Notes: generated from the letters alone by a model not told the origin. A stretch of DNA of 64,000 nt from Lentisphaerota bacterium (GCA_018676675.1 JABHEG010000050.1:62001-126000), one strand, 5' to 3'; counted from the first letter of the stretch, positions 16,985 to 25,435 are shown. Numbers and translations are program-made.

Positions 16985-17536
16985 TTAACCCCTGCGGTTC
17001 GCCTGCTTCTTGGCCGCCTGGATCCGGATGTACTTGCCCAATTCGCGAGGCGTCAGCCAATCCCTGCGCGGGCACTTCCCAAGGCAGTCGGTGATAACGC
17101 TCTCCATCTTCACGATTCCCTCCAGGGCCGTCGTCATCGTCGCACTATCACCCTTCCTGTGGGCTTCCCAGACTTCGACGTTGTAATCGGCACAGCGCTT
17201 GAAGGCTTTCGCGGCCTTGACATACTTCGCGCTCTTGCTCTCTTCCCGCTGTTCGTCGGCCTTCTCAACGCACTTGATCGCCAGACGTTTGTTGCGCTGC
17301 TCGTCCTGACGATTCTTCTCAGCGACGTACCGGTAGAGGACAACGAAGCGATCCCGTACCGAGACGTTGCGTTTGGCCAGTTCGCTCTGCGTTCGCCTGT
17401 ACAGTCTTGCCTGCTTCTCCCAGCTCTTCCGCACGTCACTGTCTTCCCCCGCCAGGACGCTCAGTCCTCCCCCCAACACGCCTGTGAACACGAAGACTGC
17501 GATGAACAGTTGACGCCAAATGGGGTGATCGTGCAT
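16985..17536 (-). CDS. Secreted, highly charged helical protein of unknown function
   Basis: A 183-residue protein with an N-terminal signal peptide (hydrophobic LFIAVFVFTGVLGGGLSVLA, then cleavage near AGE). The mature part is rich in Lys, Arg, Glu and Asp and predicted almost wholly helical; it contains two cysteines about 20 residues apart in the C-terminal third (DCLGKCPRRD). No family recognised. It lies inside the pseudopilin operon, five bases after the GspK-like gene, so it is expected to be made with the pseudopili and could be an accessory or exported substrate. Confidence 0.75.
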   Translation of the reverse strand: MHDHPIWRQLFIAVFVFTGVLGGGLSVLAGEDSDVRKSWEKQARLYRRTQSELAKRNVSVRDRFVVLYRYVAEKNRQDEQRNKRLAIKCVEKADEQREESKSAKYVKAAKAFKRCADYNVEVWEAHRKGDSATMTTALEGIVKMESVITDCLGKCPRRDWLTPRELGKYIRIQAAKKQANRRG

Positions 17537-17541
17537 GGTCC

Positions 17542-20268
17542 TTACTCCTCAAGAAACTCAAAGCGCTCAACCCGGTACTCGTTTGTGAGTGCATCGCGGT
17601 AGAGGGTAGCAAGAATACGCTGCTCGGCAACGACTGCGCAGTAATAGTCCTTCCCGTTGTAGTCGACGTACTTGTGGTAACGGTCGCCCGCAGTGCCTTG
17701 TCCCGGGTCCGGAATATTCCCCAAATCCCTCACAGATTGTGCCGCAACAATAACAGTGAAAATATTCTGACGTGTGGTCAGGAAGTTAGCCATCTTCCCC
17801 AGGCTCGCCTCCCTCTCACGGTCCGTCGTCCCGATCGCGGCCAGTACCGCCGCCAATCCTCCCCGGTGCGGCAACACCCTATCATCTGCGCCTACCAGCG
17901 AGTCAAGGCTGAGGCCGCCAGTCACAGGATCGGTGGTGCCCGTACCCGGGGAATCATAGGGATCGTCATACTTGATATCCGAAAGAATCTCACTCCAGAC
18001 GGCTTTGCAGGGAGAGTTGGCGTTGACCTTGCCCCGAACGATCGTCTGTGGACCGATCTTCACCTGATCCAGCATACCCGCATCACCGTCGTCATAGTCA
18101 GCTCCTGTCGAGCCCCCCACTTTGGTCAGGTTGACGGTTCGCCACGCTTCCCCGCGGTGAATGGCACCCAACTCCCAGAGGGACTGCATCGGCGCATTTC
18201 TGACATAGGCCGTTGACAGCCCTGCGGCCGGGTCGGTCTGCGTCTCAGTATCATCACCTGAGGTCGCATCCGCAACCGAGTTCTGCCCATCCAGCGAGTC
18301 AACAAGTACCGTATCGAAATCCTTCCACTCCCAATCTGAATCATTCCCGTTTGCCCGGGGATCCTCTACTTCGACGGTGCAGAAATACTGCATGGGCGGG
18401 GCATCGCTGGCAGGGCTCATGTTGGGTGTCTTGTCCGAGTCAGTCGTTATATGGACAAAGTCCAAGAGCTCGGCGTCATCGGTAACGCTGGGGGGGGTAA
18501 GGAACACACCCGCCTTGATCTCCGTGACGGTCATCGCGATTCTGGACTTGGTGGAGCCGCCACCCGAGCTCCCAGTTGTGGGCCCCCACGTCCACGTCTT
18601 GATGAACTCCACCTGGGGGGTTGAGCTCCCGAAACGCGCATGGTAGGAATTCGCCGCAAGCGAGGCAACATCAATCTCGGCAGTCAGGTTCTGGGCATCG
18701 GCCGGAATCCCGGTTTCTGCAGACCACTTCCGGTCAAACTCCACGTCCATATCGAGGACGACGGTAACCGCCGGTGACGCCGCACCATACATGTTTACCA
18801 GCTCGCAGTACGCGGTGAGCGTCACCACATGTTGATCCTTGGTCGGGTCCGTGCCATCAGGCTGCCGCTGGTAGGCGATGTCCACAGCAATCTCATTGAG
18901 GTACGGCACTCGCTCAAGGCCGACCACGTCCGGGTAACCATCGCCGGTTGTGTCAGCCGATGTTGGGACATCGTCTGGGGCATCGTCTCCGTCGCTGTCG
19001 CGGTCACAGTAGTCAATGATATTGGCGGCCACCTGTTCCGGGATATTGTTGGCCGTGTCCCCGGACATGAACTGGAGCCAGGGGATTCCGCCAGCACCGG
19101 CAACCACAGGGGCAGCAACCGGGTTGACGTCCGGAGGCGTACCGGTGGTGTCCCAGAAGTTGGTAGTTCCACCAGTCGCCTGGACCCAATCGACATACAC
19201 CTTTTTGTCCTTCCATACATAATCTCCGGTACGAGTTTGGGGGTCAACGGCTGCTCCTGTCCAAAGAACTTTGTCGTCGCCTGTAAACACGACATGGGCA
19301 TCATCCCAGGCGCTGCTTGTATTCAACGGGGAGGGATCCCAAGCATAGCCCGACAGATCAAATCTGTGTGTGTCCACGTCACTGCCAGGTGCGGGGACGT
19401 CCTTGAGGTACGCCTCGATGTCATAGCCGTGAGTCCCGAACGTCATGTAGTAAGCTTCCCCCATCACCCCGAGGAGATGCGAAAGTGAGAACCAGCGTGT
19501 CTTGTCAGTCCCGCCGCCGACCACCGGCAGGTTGCTCAGAAGTCCGGCATCGACCACGACCTCCTCGAGGGATCCACCCGTGATCCTGTTCTGTGATTCA
19601 AGAACGGAAGCGGTGTTGTATGCCCCGTTGCCATCTACATCAAAGTAGTGTTCGTTGGCGTCGTGTGTACCATCACCATTCGTGTCCGTGAAGGGCTCGT
19701 GGTTGGGGGTCACCGCGCACGTCGCATCGATCTTGCCGCTCTCATCCAGAACCAAGTAGGCCATTCGCCCAAGGAGTTTCCACTTCGGATCCTCGGGATC
19801 CGTAGCTGTCTCATCTTCCAGAATGGGGACCCACTTGGCCTTGTCCGCGTCGTCTGAGGGCTCAAGGAGGCCGGTCATGTTCGGAAACCCATCCACCCTC
19901 ATGGCCTCGGCATAGCCTTCCCAATCTATTGAGGTAGAATCCACATTGATGAAGTAGTGCTGTCTATAGGTGCCGCTGTTGTAGGTTTTGAACGAAATGC
20001 CTTCGCCAGGATCACGAGGGGGGTAGATGTCCAACGGATCCGTCCCATCAAAATTGTGCGCGAGTCCCGCTAGAATGCGTTCCATGCACGATTCGCTAAG
20101 GAGACGCGCACGGGCTGTATCCGCATGGTTTCCGGCGGCCATGCGTTCCGTCTGCGACTGGTAAGAGAAACTCATCGCCATGATGAGTAGAAGCGAGAGG
20201 ATACCCAGGACCATAAGCAGAGCAACGCCGCGATCCTGTCTAAGTTTCACGAGGTTCTTCATTACCAT
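17542..20268 (-). CDS. GspK-like minor pseudopilin / PilX-like protein
   Basis: A 908-residue protein with the N-terminal segment RGVALLMVLGILSLLLIM, matching GspK/PilX proteins, which lack E5. It is far longer than E. coli-type GspK (about 330 residues). The large mature region has many aspartate-rich loops, including DTNGDGTHDANEHYFDVDGN, which resemble calcium-binding or dockerin-like loops, and a second, CDRDSDGDDAPDD. The C-terminal half has helical domains like GspK. GspK caps the GspI-J-K tip of the pseudopilus. The repeated DxNxDG elements suggest calcium-dependent folding outside the cytoplasm. Start ATG; one residue later MKNL begins an alternative. Confidence 0.8.
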   Translation of the reverse strand: MVMKNLVKLRQDRGVALLMVLGILSLLLIMAMSFSYQSQTERMAAGNHADTARARLLSESCMERILAGLAHNFDGTDPLDIYPPRDPGEGISFKTYNSGTYRQHYFINVDSTSIDWEGYAEAMRVDGFPNMTGLLEPSDDADKAKWVPILEDETATDPEDPKWKLLGRMAYLVLDESGKIDATCAVTPNHEPFTDTNGDGTHDANEHYFDVDGNGAYNTASVLESQNRITGGSLEEVVVDAGLLSNLPVVGGGTDKTRWFSLSHLLGVMGEAYYMTFGTHGYDIEAYLKDVPAPGSDVDTHRFDLSGYAWDPSPLNTSSAWDDAHVVFTGDDKVLWTGAAVDPQTRTGDYVWKDKKVYVDWVQATGGTTNFWDTTGTPPDVNPVAAPVVAGAGGIPWLQFMSGDTANNIPEQVAANIIDYCDRDSDGDDAPDDVPTSADTTGDGYPDVVGLERVPYLNEIAVDIAYQRQPDGTDPTKDQHVVTLTAYCELVNMYGAASPAVTVVLDMDVEFDRKWSAETGIPADAQNLTAEIDVASLAANSYHARFGSSTPQVEFIKTWTWGPTTGSSGGGSTKSRIAMTVTEIKAGVFLTPPSVTDDAELLDFVHITTDSDKTPNMSPASDAPPMQYFCTVEVEDPRANGNDSDWEWKDFDTVLVDSLDGQNSVADATSGDDTETQTDPAAGLSTAYVRNAPMQSLWELGAIHRGEAWRTVNLTKVGGSTGADYDDGDAGMLDQVKIGPQTIVRGKVNANSPCKAVWSEILSDIKYDDPYDSPGTGTTDPVTGGLSLDSLVGADDRVLPHRGGLAAVLAAIGTTDREREASLGKMANFLTTRQNIFTVIVAAQSVRDLGNIPDPGQGTAGDRYHKYVDYNGKDYYCAVVAEQRILATLYRDALTNEYRVERFEFLEE

Positions 20269-20429
20269 CGTCCCTGGACGCTCTGTCTGAGCGAGTTGAG
20301 TTGGTCTAGACGCTGTTCCGTGTACTCACGAATGGCCATGTCCTTGGAGAAACGAGAACCGGCCAAATGCTCCACTAGAAAAGCCGTTCCAGCGTCCCAG
20401 GAACCAACAGAGGAGTCCGTCCGCCCACA

Positions 20430-21164
20430 TCACTGAGAACTGAGAAACACGATCTTTACGAACGTTCGTCGGCTCCGTGCCTTGATCTTATCCCTCACTG
20501 GGGTTGGCACATTCGCCTTTGTGGCCTCGGGATCGATCAAGGTGAGCTTGATGCGAACAGCGGAAGGCAACGTATTGCGAGTTCCATTAGCGCTTGGCAA
20601 CGTCTGTATCTCAAATTCCTCGACGCCATCGATGATGTGATGTCGATTCTGCGCAGAATTCGCCCAAACGGTGCCGCTCGTGACACCATAGAAGTCCCAC
20701 TTGGGATCCGCAGCCGCCGGATCCCCAGCTCTGTCGGATGTCAGGGACCGCCTCAACCAGTAGCTCTGGTCAGGATCGCCGCCCTCGTCAGTGTGGTGTG
20801 AGTATTTCACCTCGACCATCCGGCTCTCCGCATCGTCATTCCTCGCTTCGACAGCTGCGACGAAGCAAATCACATCCTGTTTAGCTGAGTCGGCCGCATC
20901 GTGAGTCCCGCTGGTCCAGAACGGGATCTCGGCATCCTCGGTGTCGCTGGCGATGGCGCAACGCAGGTCATGGCCAAGGAGATCGAAAGCAATCTGAGCG
21001 TTCTGGTAAATACGGGCGTTGGAGTCGCTCAGACTCCAGGCCTGCTGAGCGGTCTGGAGGAACTTGAAGAGAAAGCCCATCATGATGGTGAGCACCGCCA
21101 TCGCGGCCAGCAGTTCGACCAGGGTAAAGCAGTGGACGTGGTGTTTGACTGCGGTGCGCCTCAT
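20430..21164 (-). CDS. GspJ-like minor pseudopilin
   Basis: A 244-residue pseudopilin with prepilin motif HCFTLVELLAAMAVLTIMMG; cysteine precedes the F at -1, unlike the canonical glycine. E5 is present. The following region (SLSDSNARIYQNAQIAFDLLGHDL) matches the GspJ pattern, in which the helix is followed by a stretch with conserved RRD/DL. Its start overlaps the end of the GspI-like gene by four bases, so translation is coupled. A 161-base gap, without a gene, separates it from the GspK-like gene. Confidence 0.85.
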   Translation of the reverse strand: MRRTAVKHHVHCFTLVELLAAMAVLTIMMGFLFKFLQTAQQAWSLSDSNARIYQNAQIAFDLLGHDLRCAIASDTEDAEIPFWTSGTHDAADSAKQDVICFVAAVEARNDDAESRMVEVKYSHHTDEGGDPDQSYWLRRSLTSDRAGDPAAADPKWDFYGVTSGTVWANSAQNRHHIIDGVEEFEIQTLPSANGTRNTLPSAVRIKLTLIDPEATKANVPTPVRDKIKARSRRTFVKIVFLSSQ

Positions 21165-21805
21165 CGCTTGAAAAGCTCCAACTGATAGACGGCCTTCTGC
21201 CGCCGAGCATAGGGAATCTCAGCCGGCCAACTCACTTCGACCTTGAGCGTAACCCCAATGTCACGGTGTTCCACATCGGTGGTGGTGTCCAGAAGCCCCG
21301 AATCCTCCTGCCAGAGAACGGCGATTGCACGGAAGTCCGTCTGATCATCACCAGCCGAAGGCGGGTTGAATTCGTCGGCCAAGTCAGAACCTCCCGTCGT
21401 CCCTTCTCTAAAACGGACGAGCTGGTAAATCCCATCCGCCTGCTCGAACAACGTTCCTCCACTCCCCGATTCTCCCGCCCCGGAAACAGTCATATCACAC
21501 ACAAGATTCGGATCGTCCGAATCGACAGGGCGACTACCCGGAATCGATCCCTGAACGGGGTTGTCTGGATCTGAGTAGTCGTAGACGCGACTAGTCCATT
21601 CTGCTTGGCCAGTGGTGGGATCGCGTAATCGGAATTGCAGGTAATGGAGCATCTGATCCGCAGACATGGCCGCAGACATCTCGGCCATGCCGTCGCGACT
21701 GGCACCCAGGCCAACCGGGAACAACGCCGTGATGCTGACGACGCCAACGGCCACGACCCCCAGAGCGAGGATCAATTCAATCATGTTAAACGGTCGACGG
21801 GTCAT
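21161..21805 (-). CDS. GspI-like minor pseudopilin
   Basis: A 214-residue pseudopilin with prepilin motif RPF|NMIELILALGVVAVGVVS; methionine and asparagine around the cleavage site are atypical, but E5 is present. The segment that follows (ALFPVGLGASRDGMAEMSAA) is typical of PilV/GspI-type proteins. ATG at 21805 is chosen over an upstream TTG because it leaves a normal short leader. Four-base overlap with the GspJ-like gene. GspI nucleates the tip complex with GspJ and GspK, both present next to it. Confidence 0.8.
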   Translation of the reverse strand: MTRRPFNMIELILALGVVAVGVVSITALFPVGLGASRDGMAEMSAAMSADQMLHYLQFRLRDPTTGQAEWTSRVYDYSDPDNPVQGSIPGSRPVDSDDPNLVCDMTVSGAGESGSGGTLFEQADGIYQLVRFREGTTGGSDLADEFNPPSAGDDQTDFRAIAVLWQEDSGLLDTTTDVEHRDIGVTLKVEVSWPAEIPYARRQKAVYQLELFKR

Positions 21806-21842
21806 GGTGCCCAACTCGCTTGCTGTGACGCTCAATCATATG

Positions 21843-22559
21843 TCAGGAGTCTTCCGGGGCATCAAAACTGATGCGCCCAGTGAAGGGCTCAACCGCAATC
21901 TCAACCCAGTTGTCCGCATTCCGAACAATCGGCTTGTCCGCCTGAGCGTTGACGCCTTCGAGAATCGCGATGTACTGGATGGATGTACCGACCCCGGTGA
22001 GACGGCCGGTCGGCTTGAAAATGATCGCCCGACAGTCCGTGGAAAACCCATCCCCGATGCCACTGACCATCTGACAGTTGTCGGCGCTGTCACCAAGATC
22101 ACTGGGCAACCCCTTGGTCTGGTCCATCTCATAGACGACCCCGCCGGCCGGCAGATAGATCCACTTTGTGTTCTCGACCCAACGGACAAAAACGTTGCTG
22201 GCGTCGACTTCACAGGCACGCATTCCGGAGAAGCGGCGATCCTTGAAGGCGTCTCCGCCCTGATTCTTGGGCAGCAGCACCGCGACACGCACCCGTTGCG
22301 TAATCGCGTGTTGACGTGCAAGTCGAAGCTGCGCGCCTACCATGCGGGATGCCGCCTCAACCCCCGTACCGGTGAAGAGCGTGTTAAAGGCGGGGCCCAT
22401 CGCCCCCATCAGCAATACCATGACGACCATCACAGCCAGCATCTCGGTCAGGGTGAAGGGATGAGCAGTCAGGCGCGGGGAGTTCCCCGAATGTACGTTG
22501 CCTCTGCGCCCCTGAAAGGGGGAACGAAGCTGGGATTCTGCTGTACGCCAAGCGTTCAT
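21843..22559 (-). CDS. GspH-like minor pseudopilin (second)
   Basis: A 238-residue protein with a long basic leader (about 35 residues) and prepilin motif HP|FTLTEMLAVMVVMVLLMG; E5 is present. RMVGAQLRLARQHAITQ is the GspH/FimT pattern and the end FTGRISFD matches the other GspH-like protein of this operon. ATG at 22559 is chosen because GGAAAG precedes it; a GTG seven codons upstream is the alternative. It is the first gene of the operon and has a promoter-like site 50-75 bases upstream. Confidence 0.85.
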   Translation of the reverse strand: MNAWRTAESQLRSPFQGRRGNVHSGNSPRLTAHPFTLTEMLAVMVVMVLLMGAMGPAFNTLFTGTGVEAASRMVGAQLRLARQHAITQRVRVAVLLPKNQGGDAFKDRRFSGMRACEVDASNVFVRWVENTKWIYLPAGGVVYEMDQTKGLPSDLGDSADNCQMVSGIGDGFSTDCRAIIFKPTGRLTGVGTSIQYIAILEGVNAQADKPIVRNADNWVEIAVEPFTGRISFDAPEDS

Positions 22560-22607
22560 AGTTGCTTTCCGACTAGGCACCTTCCGAAGGGCTGCTTGTA
22601 CGTCTCA

Positions 22608-22636
22608 AGTATAGCAAGACGCCTGCCAAAACACAA
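22608..22636 (-). promoter_or_regulatory. Putative promoter of the pseudopilin operon
   Basis: On the minus strand an extended -10, TGCTATACT (hexamer at 22613-22608), is preceded by TTGTGT (22636-22631) with a 17-base spacer. The -35 matches only three of six bases, but the extended -10 compensates. It lies just upstream of the first pseudopilin gene. Confidence 0.45.
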
Positions 22637-22651
22637 CCCCCGGACCAAGCG

Positions 22652-23248
22652 TCACTCGATGATCGACACGGCTCCGGTTGCCAGATCATAGCAGGCAGCC
22701 ACCACACGAAGCGCTCCGCTCTCACGAGCACCCGTCACGATAGAGGACGCACAGAGAGCCTCAACCGCGCGTTCGGCATTCCGGACGATCGCATTGGCAA
22801 GCACGTCTCCGGGACTCTCACGGGACTCTTCCACTGCCGGAGAAATGGCCGCGATCAGTCTGCCCACAGCCCCATCATGGGGACCCGATTCGACCGCAGC
22901 CGTAACTGCGCCACAGGAAGAGTGCCCAAGCACCACAATCAGCGGCGTGTTCAGGTGTGCCACGGCATATTCCACACTGCCCAGGACGAAATCGTCGACC
23001 ACGTTCCCGGCGACGCGGATGACAAAGAGGTCGCCAATGCCCTGGTCGAACAGGATTTCGGGAGGCACCCGTGAGTCCGCACAGCCCAGCACGACGGCGA
23101 ACGGATTCTGCCCATCGGCAACCGTTTCGCGCCGGGAGACATCCTGGTGAGGATGCAGCATCTGCCCGGTGACGTAACGGCAGTTGCCCGCCATCAGGGC
23201 GGCCAGCGCTTCCTTCGGTGTCAGAAAACCAGGCTCCGGACAACTCAT
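22652..23248 (-). CDS. Beta-class carbonic anhydrase
   Basis: A 198-residue beta-carbonic anhydrase, which interconverts CO2 and bicarbonate. The zinc ligands and partners are visible: GCADSRVPPE (zinc Cys and the Asp-Arg dyad) and GHSSCGAV (zinc His and Cys). The ATG at 23248 follows GAGGAG by about ten bases; a longer frame adds 98 residues without family character. A hairpin terminator of the AmaP-like gene lies just upstream, so this gene has its own transcript, with the inverted pair ggtcac/gtgacc (23281-23312) in its likely promoter region. Confidence 0.93.
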   Translation of the reverse strand: MSCPEPGFLTPKEALAALMAGNCRYVTGQMLHPHQDVSRRETVADGQNPFAVVLGCADSRVPPEILFDQGIGDLFVIRVAGNVVDDFVLGSVEYAVAHLNTPLIVVLGHSSCGAVTAAVESGPHDGAVGRLIAAISPAVEESRESPGDVLANAIVRNAERAVEALCASSIVTGARESGALRVVAACYDLATGAVSIIE

Positions 23249-23328
23249 TCGACCAATCTCCTCATTCACGGGGGATAACGGGTCACCGATACTCCATCCA
23301 GGACCAGTGACCGACGCAGAAAACACAA

Positions 23329-23378
23329 GCCGCCTTCGCCGACAGTCACCAAAGGTGTTTGCTGTCGGCCAAGGCGGC
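23329..23378 (-). terminator. Hairpin terminator after the aroQ-Asp23-AmaP operon
   Basis: A 17-bp stem (23329-23345 with 23362-23378, one mismatch) encloses a 16-base loop that itself contains caccaaaggtg. Read on the minus strand it is followed by the T-rich run tgtgttttctg, 37 bases after the AmaP-like stop codon. Confidence 0.65.
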
Positions 23379-23414
23379 CCGAACACATGAGAGGAAGCTG
23401 GACAGCCTCCGTCG

Positions 23415-24047
23415 TTACGGTTGCTCGATGATCTCGACCCCCATGTCGTAATCAGTCTCTTCGGCTTCGTAGGGGGGGAGAGCTTCAGGCTGACTGCCGA
23501 CAGCTTTCTCGCGGGCTTTGTTGATTTTGACTTGATCGGCATCCCAGTCGGGAATGCGAACGTTCACTTTGCGCAGTCGGTCCGTTATCCCGAGCTTCGA
23601 CCCCACTTCCTGGAATACGCGTTCCTGGATCTGCTCCCGCAGCGAGATCGGCACAGCATTGGCTACCGCCTCCACTTCCAAAGTCAATGTCACGCCCGAC
23701 CCGCGTTCGCGGACAACGAGCGAGCGCAAGGACACCTCGCGGAACTCACAGAGCACCCGGGTAAGGAACTGCCGAACGGCATGGACGGTCACGGTCAAAT
23801 CGCCTTTTTCGCCCTGCACAAGGATTTCACGCGCTTTCTTTCGGCCGCGGCGGAACAGGGAGATCAGGACATACAGGATGATCACTGCCAGCAACACGTA
23901 CAGGACAAGAAGAATACCCCGCGTGAACCCGACCTTGAATGCATCCAGAGCATTGAGCGTATCGCTCGTCGCCGTGGTCAACTCACCTGCCTGCCCGCCG
24001 TCGGCGTAAAGCACGGCTCCGAGCTGTTCCCAAATCCACTCTTTCAT
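23415..24047 (-). CDS. AmaP-like alkaline-shock membrane anchor protein
   Basis: A 210-residue protein with one transmembrane helix (GILLVLYVLLAVIILYVLI, about residues 43-62) followed by a basic stretch and a cytoplasmic domain similar to Asp23 (SVEAVANAV-like beta/alpha region, RVFQEVGSKLGI, KVNVRIPDW). In Firmicutes AmaP anchors Asp23 to the membrane; this protein has the same layout, but the soluble domain itself resembles Asp23. It begins nine bases after the Asp23 stop codon. The role in Gram-negative-type bacteria is not established; envelope stress is a guess from the family. Confidence 0.75.
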   Translation of the reverse strand: MKEWIWEQLGAVLYADGGQAGELTTATSDTLNALDAFKVGFTRGILLVLYVLLAVIILYVLISLFRRGRKKAREILVQGEKGDLTVTVHAVRQFLTRVLCEFREVSLRSLVVRERGSGVTLTLEVEAVANAVPISLREQIQERVFQEVGSKLGITDRLRKVNVRIPDWDADQVKINKAREKAVGSQPEALPPYEAEETDYDMGVEIIEQP

Positions 24048-24056
24048 GGCTTCCTC

Positions 24057-24533
24057 CTACTCTGCCGCCTCTTCCGGGACCGGTTCCTCACCGGGCACGG
24101 GGAGTTCCTGAAGATCCTGAATAATGACCTCAACTTTGGTCACTTGCTTCCCGGTCAGTTCTTCGACACGCGTACGGATTGTCTCCTGTACGCCTTGGGC
24201 GACCTCAGGAATCCGAACACCGAACTCCAGGACCAAGGTCACAGAGATGTTCACCGCTTCGCCATCGAGGTCAACCGTGACGCTGTGCTCATAGTGCCGC
24301 CGCGTGATCATATCGGTGAGCCCGCCGACAAAGCCGGCCCCGGCAAAACCGATCACGCCTTCGACCTCCAACGTATACTTCCGCACCACCGCTGCGATGA
24401 CATTCTCGCTAATCCGGATCGTGCCTGCCTCGTTTTCCTCCCCCATGAGCAATTCGCCCTGGTAGGGCTCCGGCATCGTTTCGGCCTTGGGAGCTTCGGG
24501 CCCTGTCTGCTTCTTCTTATTCGTAGTCGTCAT
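24057..24533 (-). CDS. Asp23/Gls24-family protein
   Basis: A 158-residue cytoplasmic protein of the alkaline-shock family: TIRISENVIAAVVRKYTLEV and VSVTLVLEFGVRIPEV-like segments are family marks, ending in QETIRTRVEELTGKQVTKV. The ATG at 24533 has a very strong ribosome-binding site (AGGAGG, seven to eight bases upstream); a longer frame is ignored. The first 35 residues are polar and disordered-like. It is followed closely by the AmaP-like gene and preceded by aroQ at 132 bases. Family members coat the membrane in Gram-positive bacteria. Confidence 0.85.
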   Translation of the reverse strand: MTTTNKKKQTGPEAPKAETMPEPYQGELLMGEENEAGTIRISENVIAAVVRKYTLEVEGVIGFAGAGFVGGLTDMITRRHYEHSVTVDLDGEAVNISVTLVLEFGVRIPEVAQGVQETIRTRVEELTGKQVTKVEVIIQDLQELPVPGEEPVPEEAAE

Positions 24534-24665
24534 CCACGTTTCCTCCTGAATAGCCGGCCAGCACCGACACGGCGCCCGGACTGTCACCATAGCACAACCT
24601 GACAGGATTCCTCACCGGCATCCCGCCAATCAACCGAATCTTTCCAGAGGTCTGTACTCTATACT

Positions 24666-25121
24666 CTACTCCGCATCGCGAAGATGACGCACGAGGGCCC
24701 GCAGCCCCCATTCGTATCCGGCAATGCCGAAGCCGCTGATCTGCCCAACACACACCGGGGCCAACCATGAGTGGTGTCTGAACGCCTCGCGGGCATAGAC
24801 GTTACTGATGTGGACCTCAACAGCGGGCAGCCCAACACCGGAGATGGCGTCCCGCAAAGCAACACTGGTGTGAGTGAATGCGCCTGGGTTGATCACTATC
24901 CCTGAGAACGTCCCCAGCGCGGCCCCAATCCAGTCCAGGAGTTCGCCTTCATGGTTGCTCTGGCGGCACTCTACTCCCACCCCAAGCTCATCAGCAGTAC
25001 GCTCCACGCCGGCGATGACGTCGGCCAACGTGTTCGCACCGTACGTTTCCGGCTCCCGCTTGCCAAGAAGCTGCAGATTGGGGCCGTTGAGGACGAGGAC
25101 CTGTGGCGTGCTCGGTTGCAT
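24666..25121 (-). CDS. aroQ: Type II 3-dehydroquinate dehydratase
   Basis: A 151-residue AroQ, the usual length, which dehydrates 3-dehydroquinate to 3-dehydroshikimate in the shikimate pathway. LNGPNLQLLGKREPETYG holds the catalytic loop (Arg and Tyr), SNHEGELLDWI and INPGAFTHTSVALRDAI hold substrate residues, and the active-site histidine lies in EVHISNVYAREAFRHHS. No other shikimate genes are nearby; the gene leads the Asp23-AmaP pair. Confidence 0.97.
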   Translation of the reverse strand: MQPSTPQVLVLNGPNLQLLGKREPETYGANTLADVIAGVERTADELGVGVECRQSNHEGELLDWIGAALGTFSGIVINPGAFTHTSVALRDAISGVGLPAVEVHISNVYAREAFRHHSWLAPVCVGQISGFGIAGYEWGLRALVRHLRDAE

Positions 25122-25161
25122 TAGTGGTACGATCTCCCGGGACGTGTCGAGTGTCGGTCAA

Positions 25162-25190
25162 ACTATAACACAGAGCGCGAACTGACTCAA
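25162..25190 (-). promoter_or_regulatory. Putative sigma-70 promoter of aroQ
   Basis: TTGAGT (25190-25185) and TATAGT (25167-25162) on the minus strand are separated by exactly 17 bases; four and five of six consensus bases match. Transcription would begin about 35 bases upstream of the aroQ ATG. Confidence 0.6.
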
Positions 25191-25296
25191 CCGGCGCCAG
25201 GAGCGCCACATTTTACCCGATCGGTGTCACACGTTTGGGGCCGCCGCGGGAATAGCTCTGCATATGTGACACCATTTCCGAGCCGCCCCTTAGCCT

Positions 25297-25435
25297 GGAA
25301 TGGCGTTGAGATGAGTGCAATCGGGGCATGGCAGCCCCTCCCACGTTGGCTGCACCTGACCTCAATGTGGGAGGCGGTGCCATCCGGCGACCTCTTCCTG
25401 GATGCACTCTCCGCCGCTTATCTCAATGCCATTCC
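25297..25435. repeat. Imperfect palindromic element, about 140 bp
   Basis: The outer arms 25297-25318 and 25414-25435 are inverted copies (ggaatggcgttgagat against ggaatggcattgagat; 18 of 22 bases). The inner arms 25328-25348 and 25363-25383 pair at about 17 of 21 bases, leaving a loop of 14 bases. The right inner arm contains gtgggaggcgg followed by cggcgacctcttcctgg, close to a string at 11247-11279. The rest of the 406-base gap holds the aroQ promoter and a further hairpin; no gene is visible. Confidence 0.75.

Noticed and set aside
23421..24602. 393-residue open frame on the plus strand
   Set aside because: It is a shadow of the AmaP- and Asp23-like genes, which have clear domains and ribosome-binding sites.
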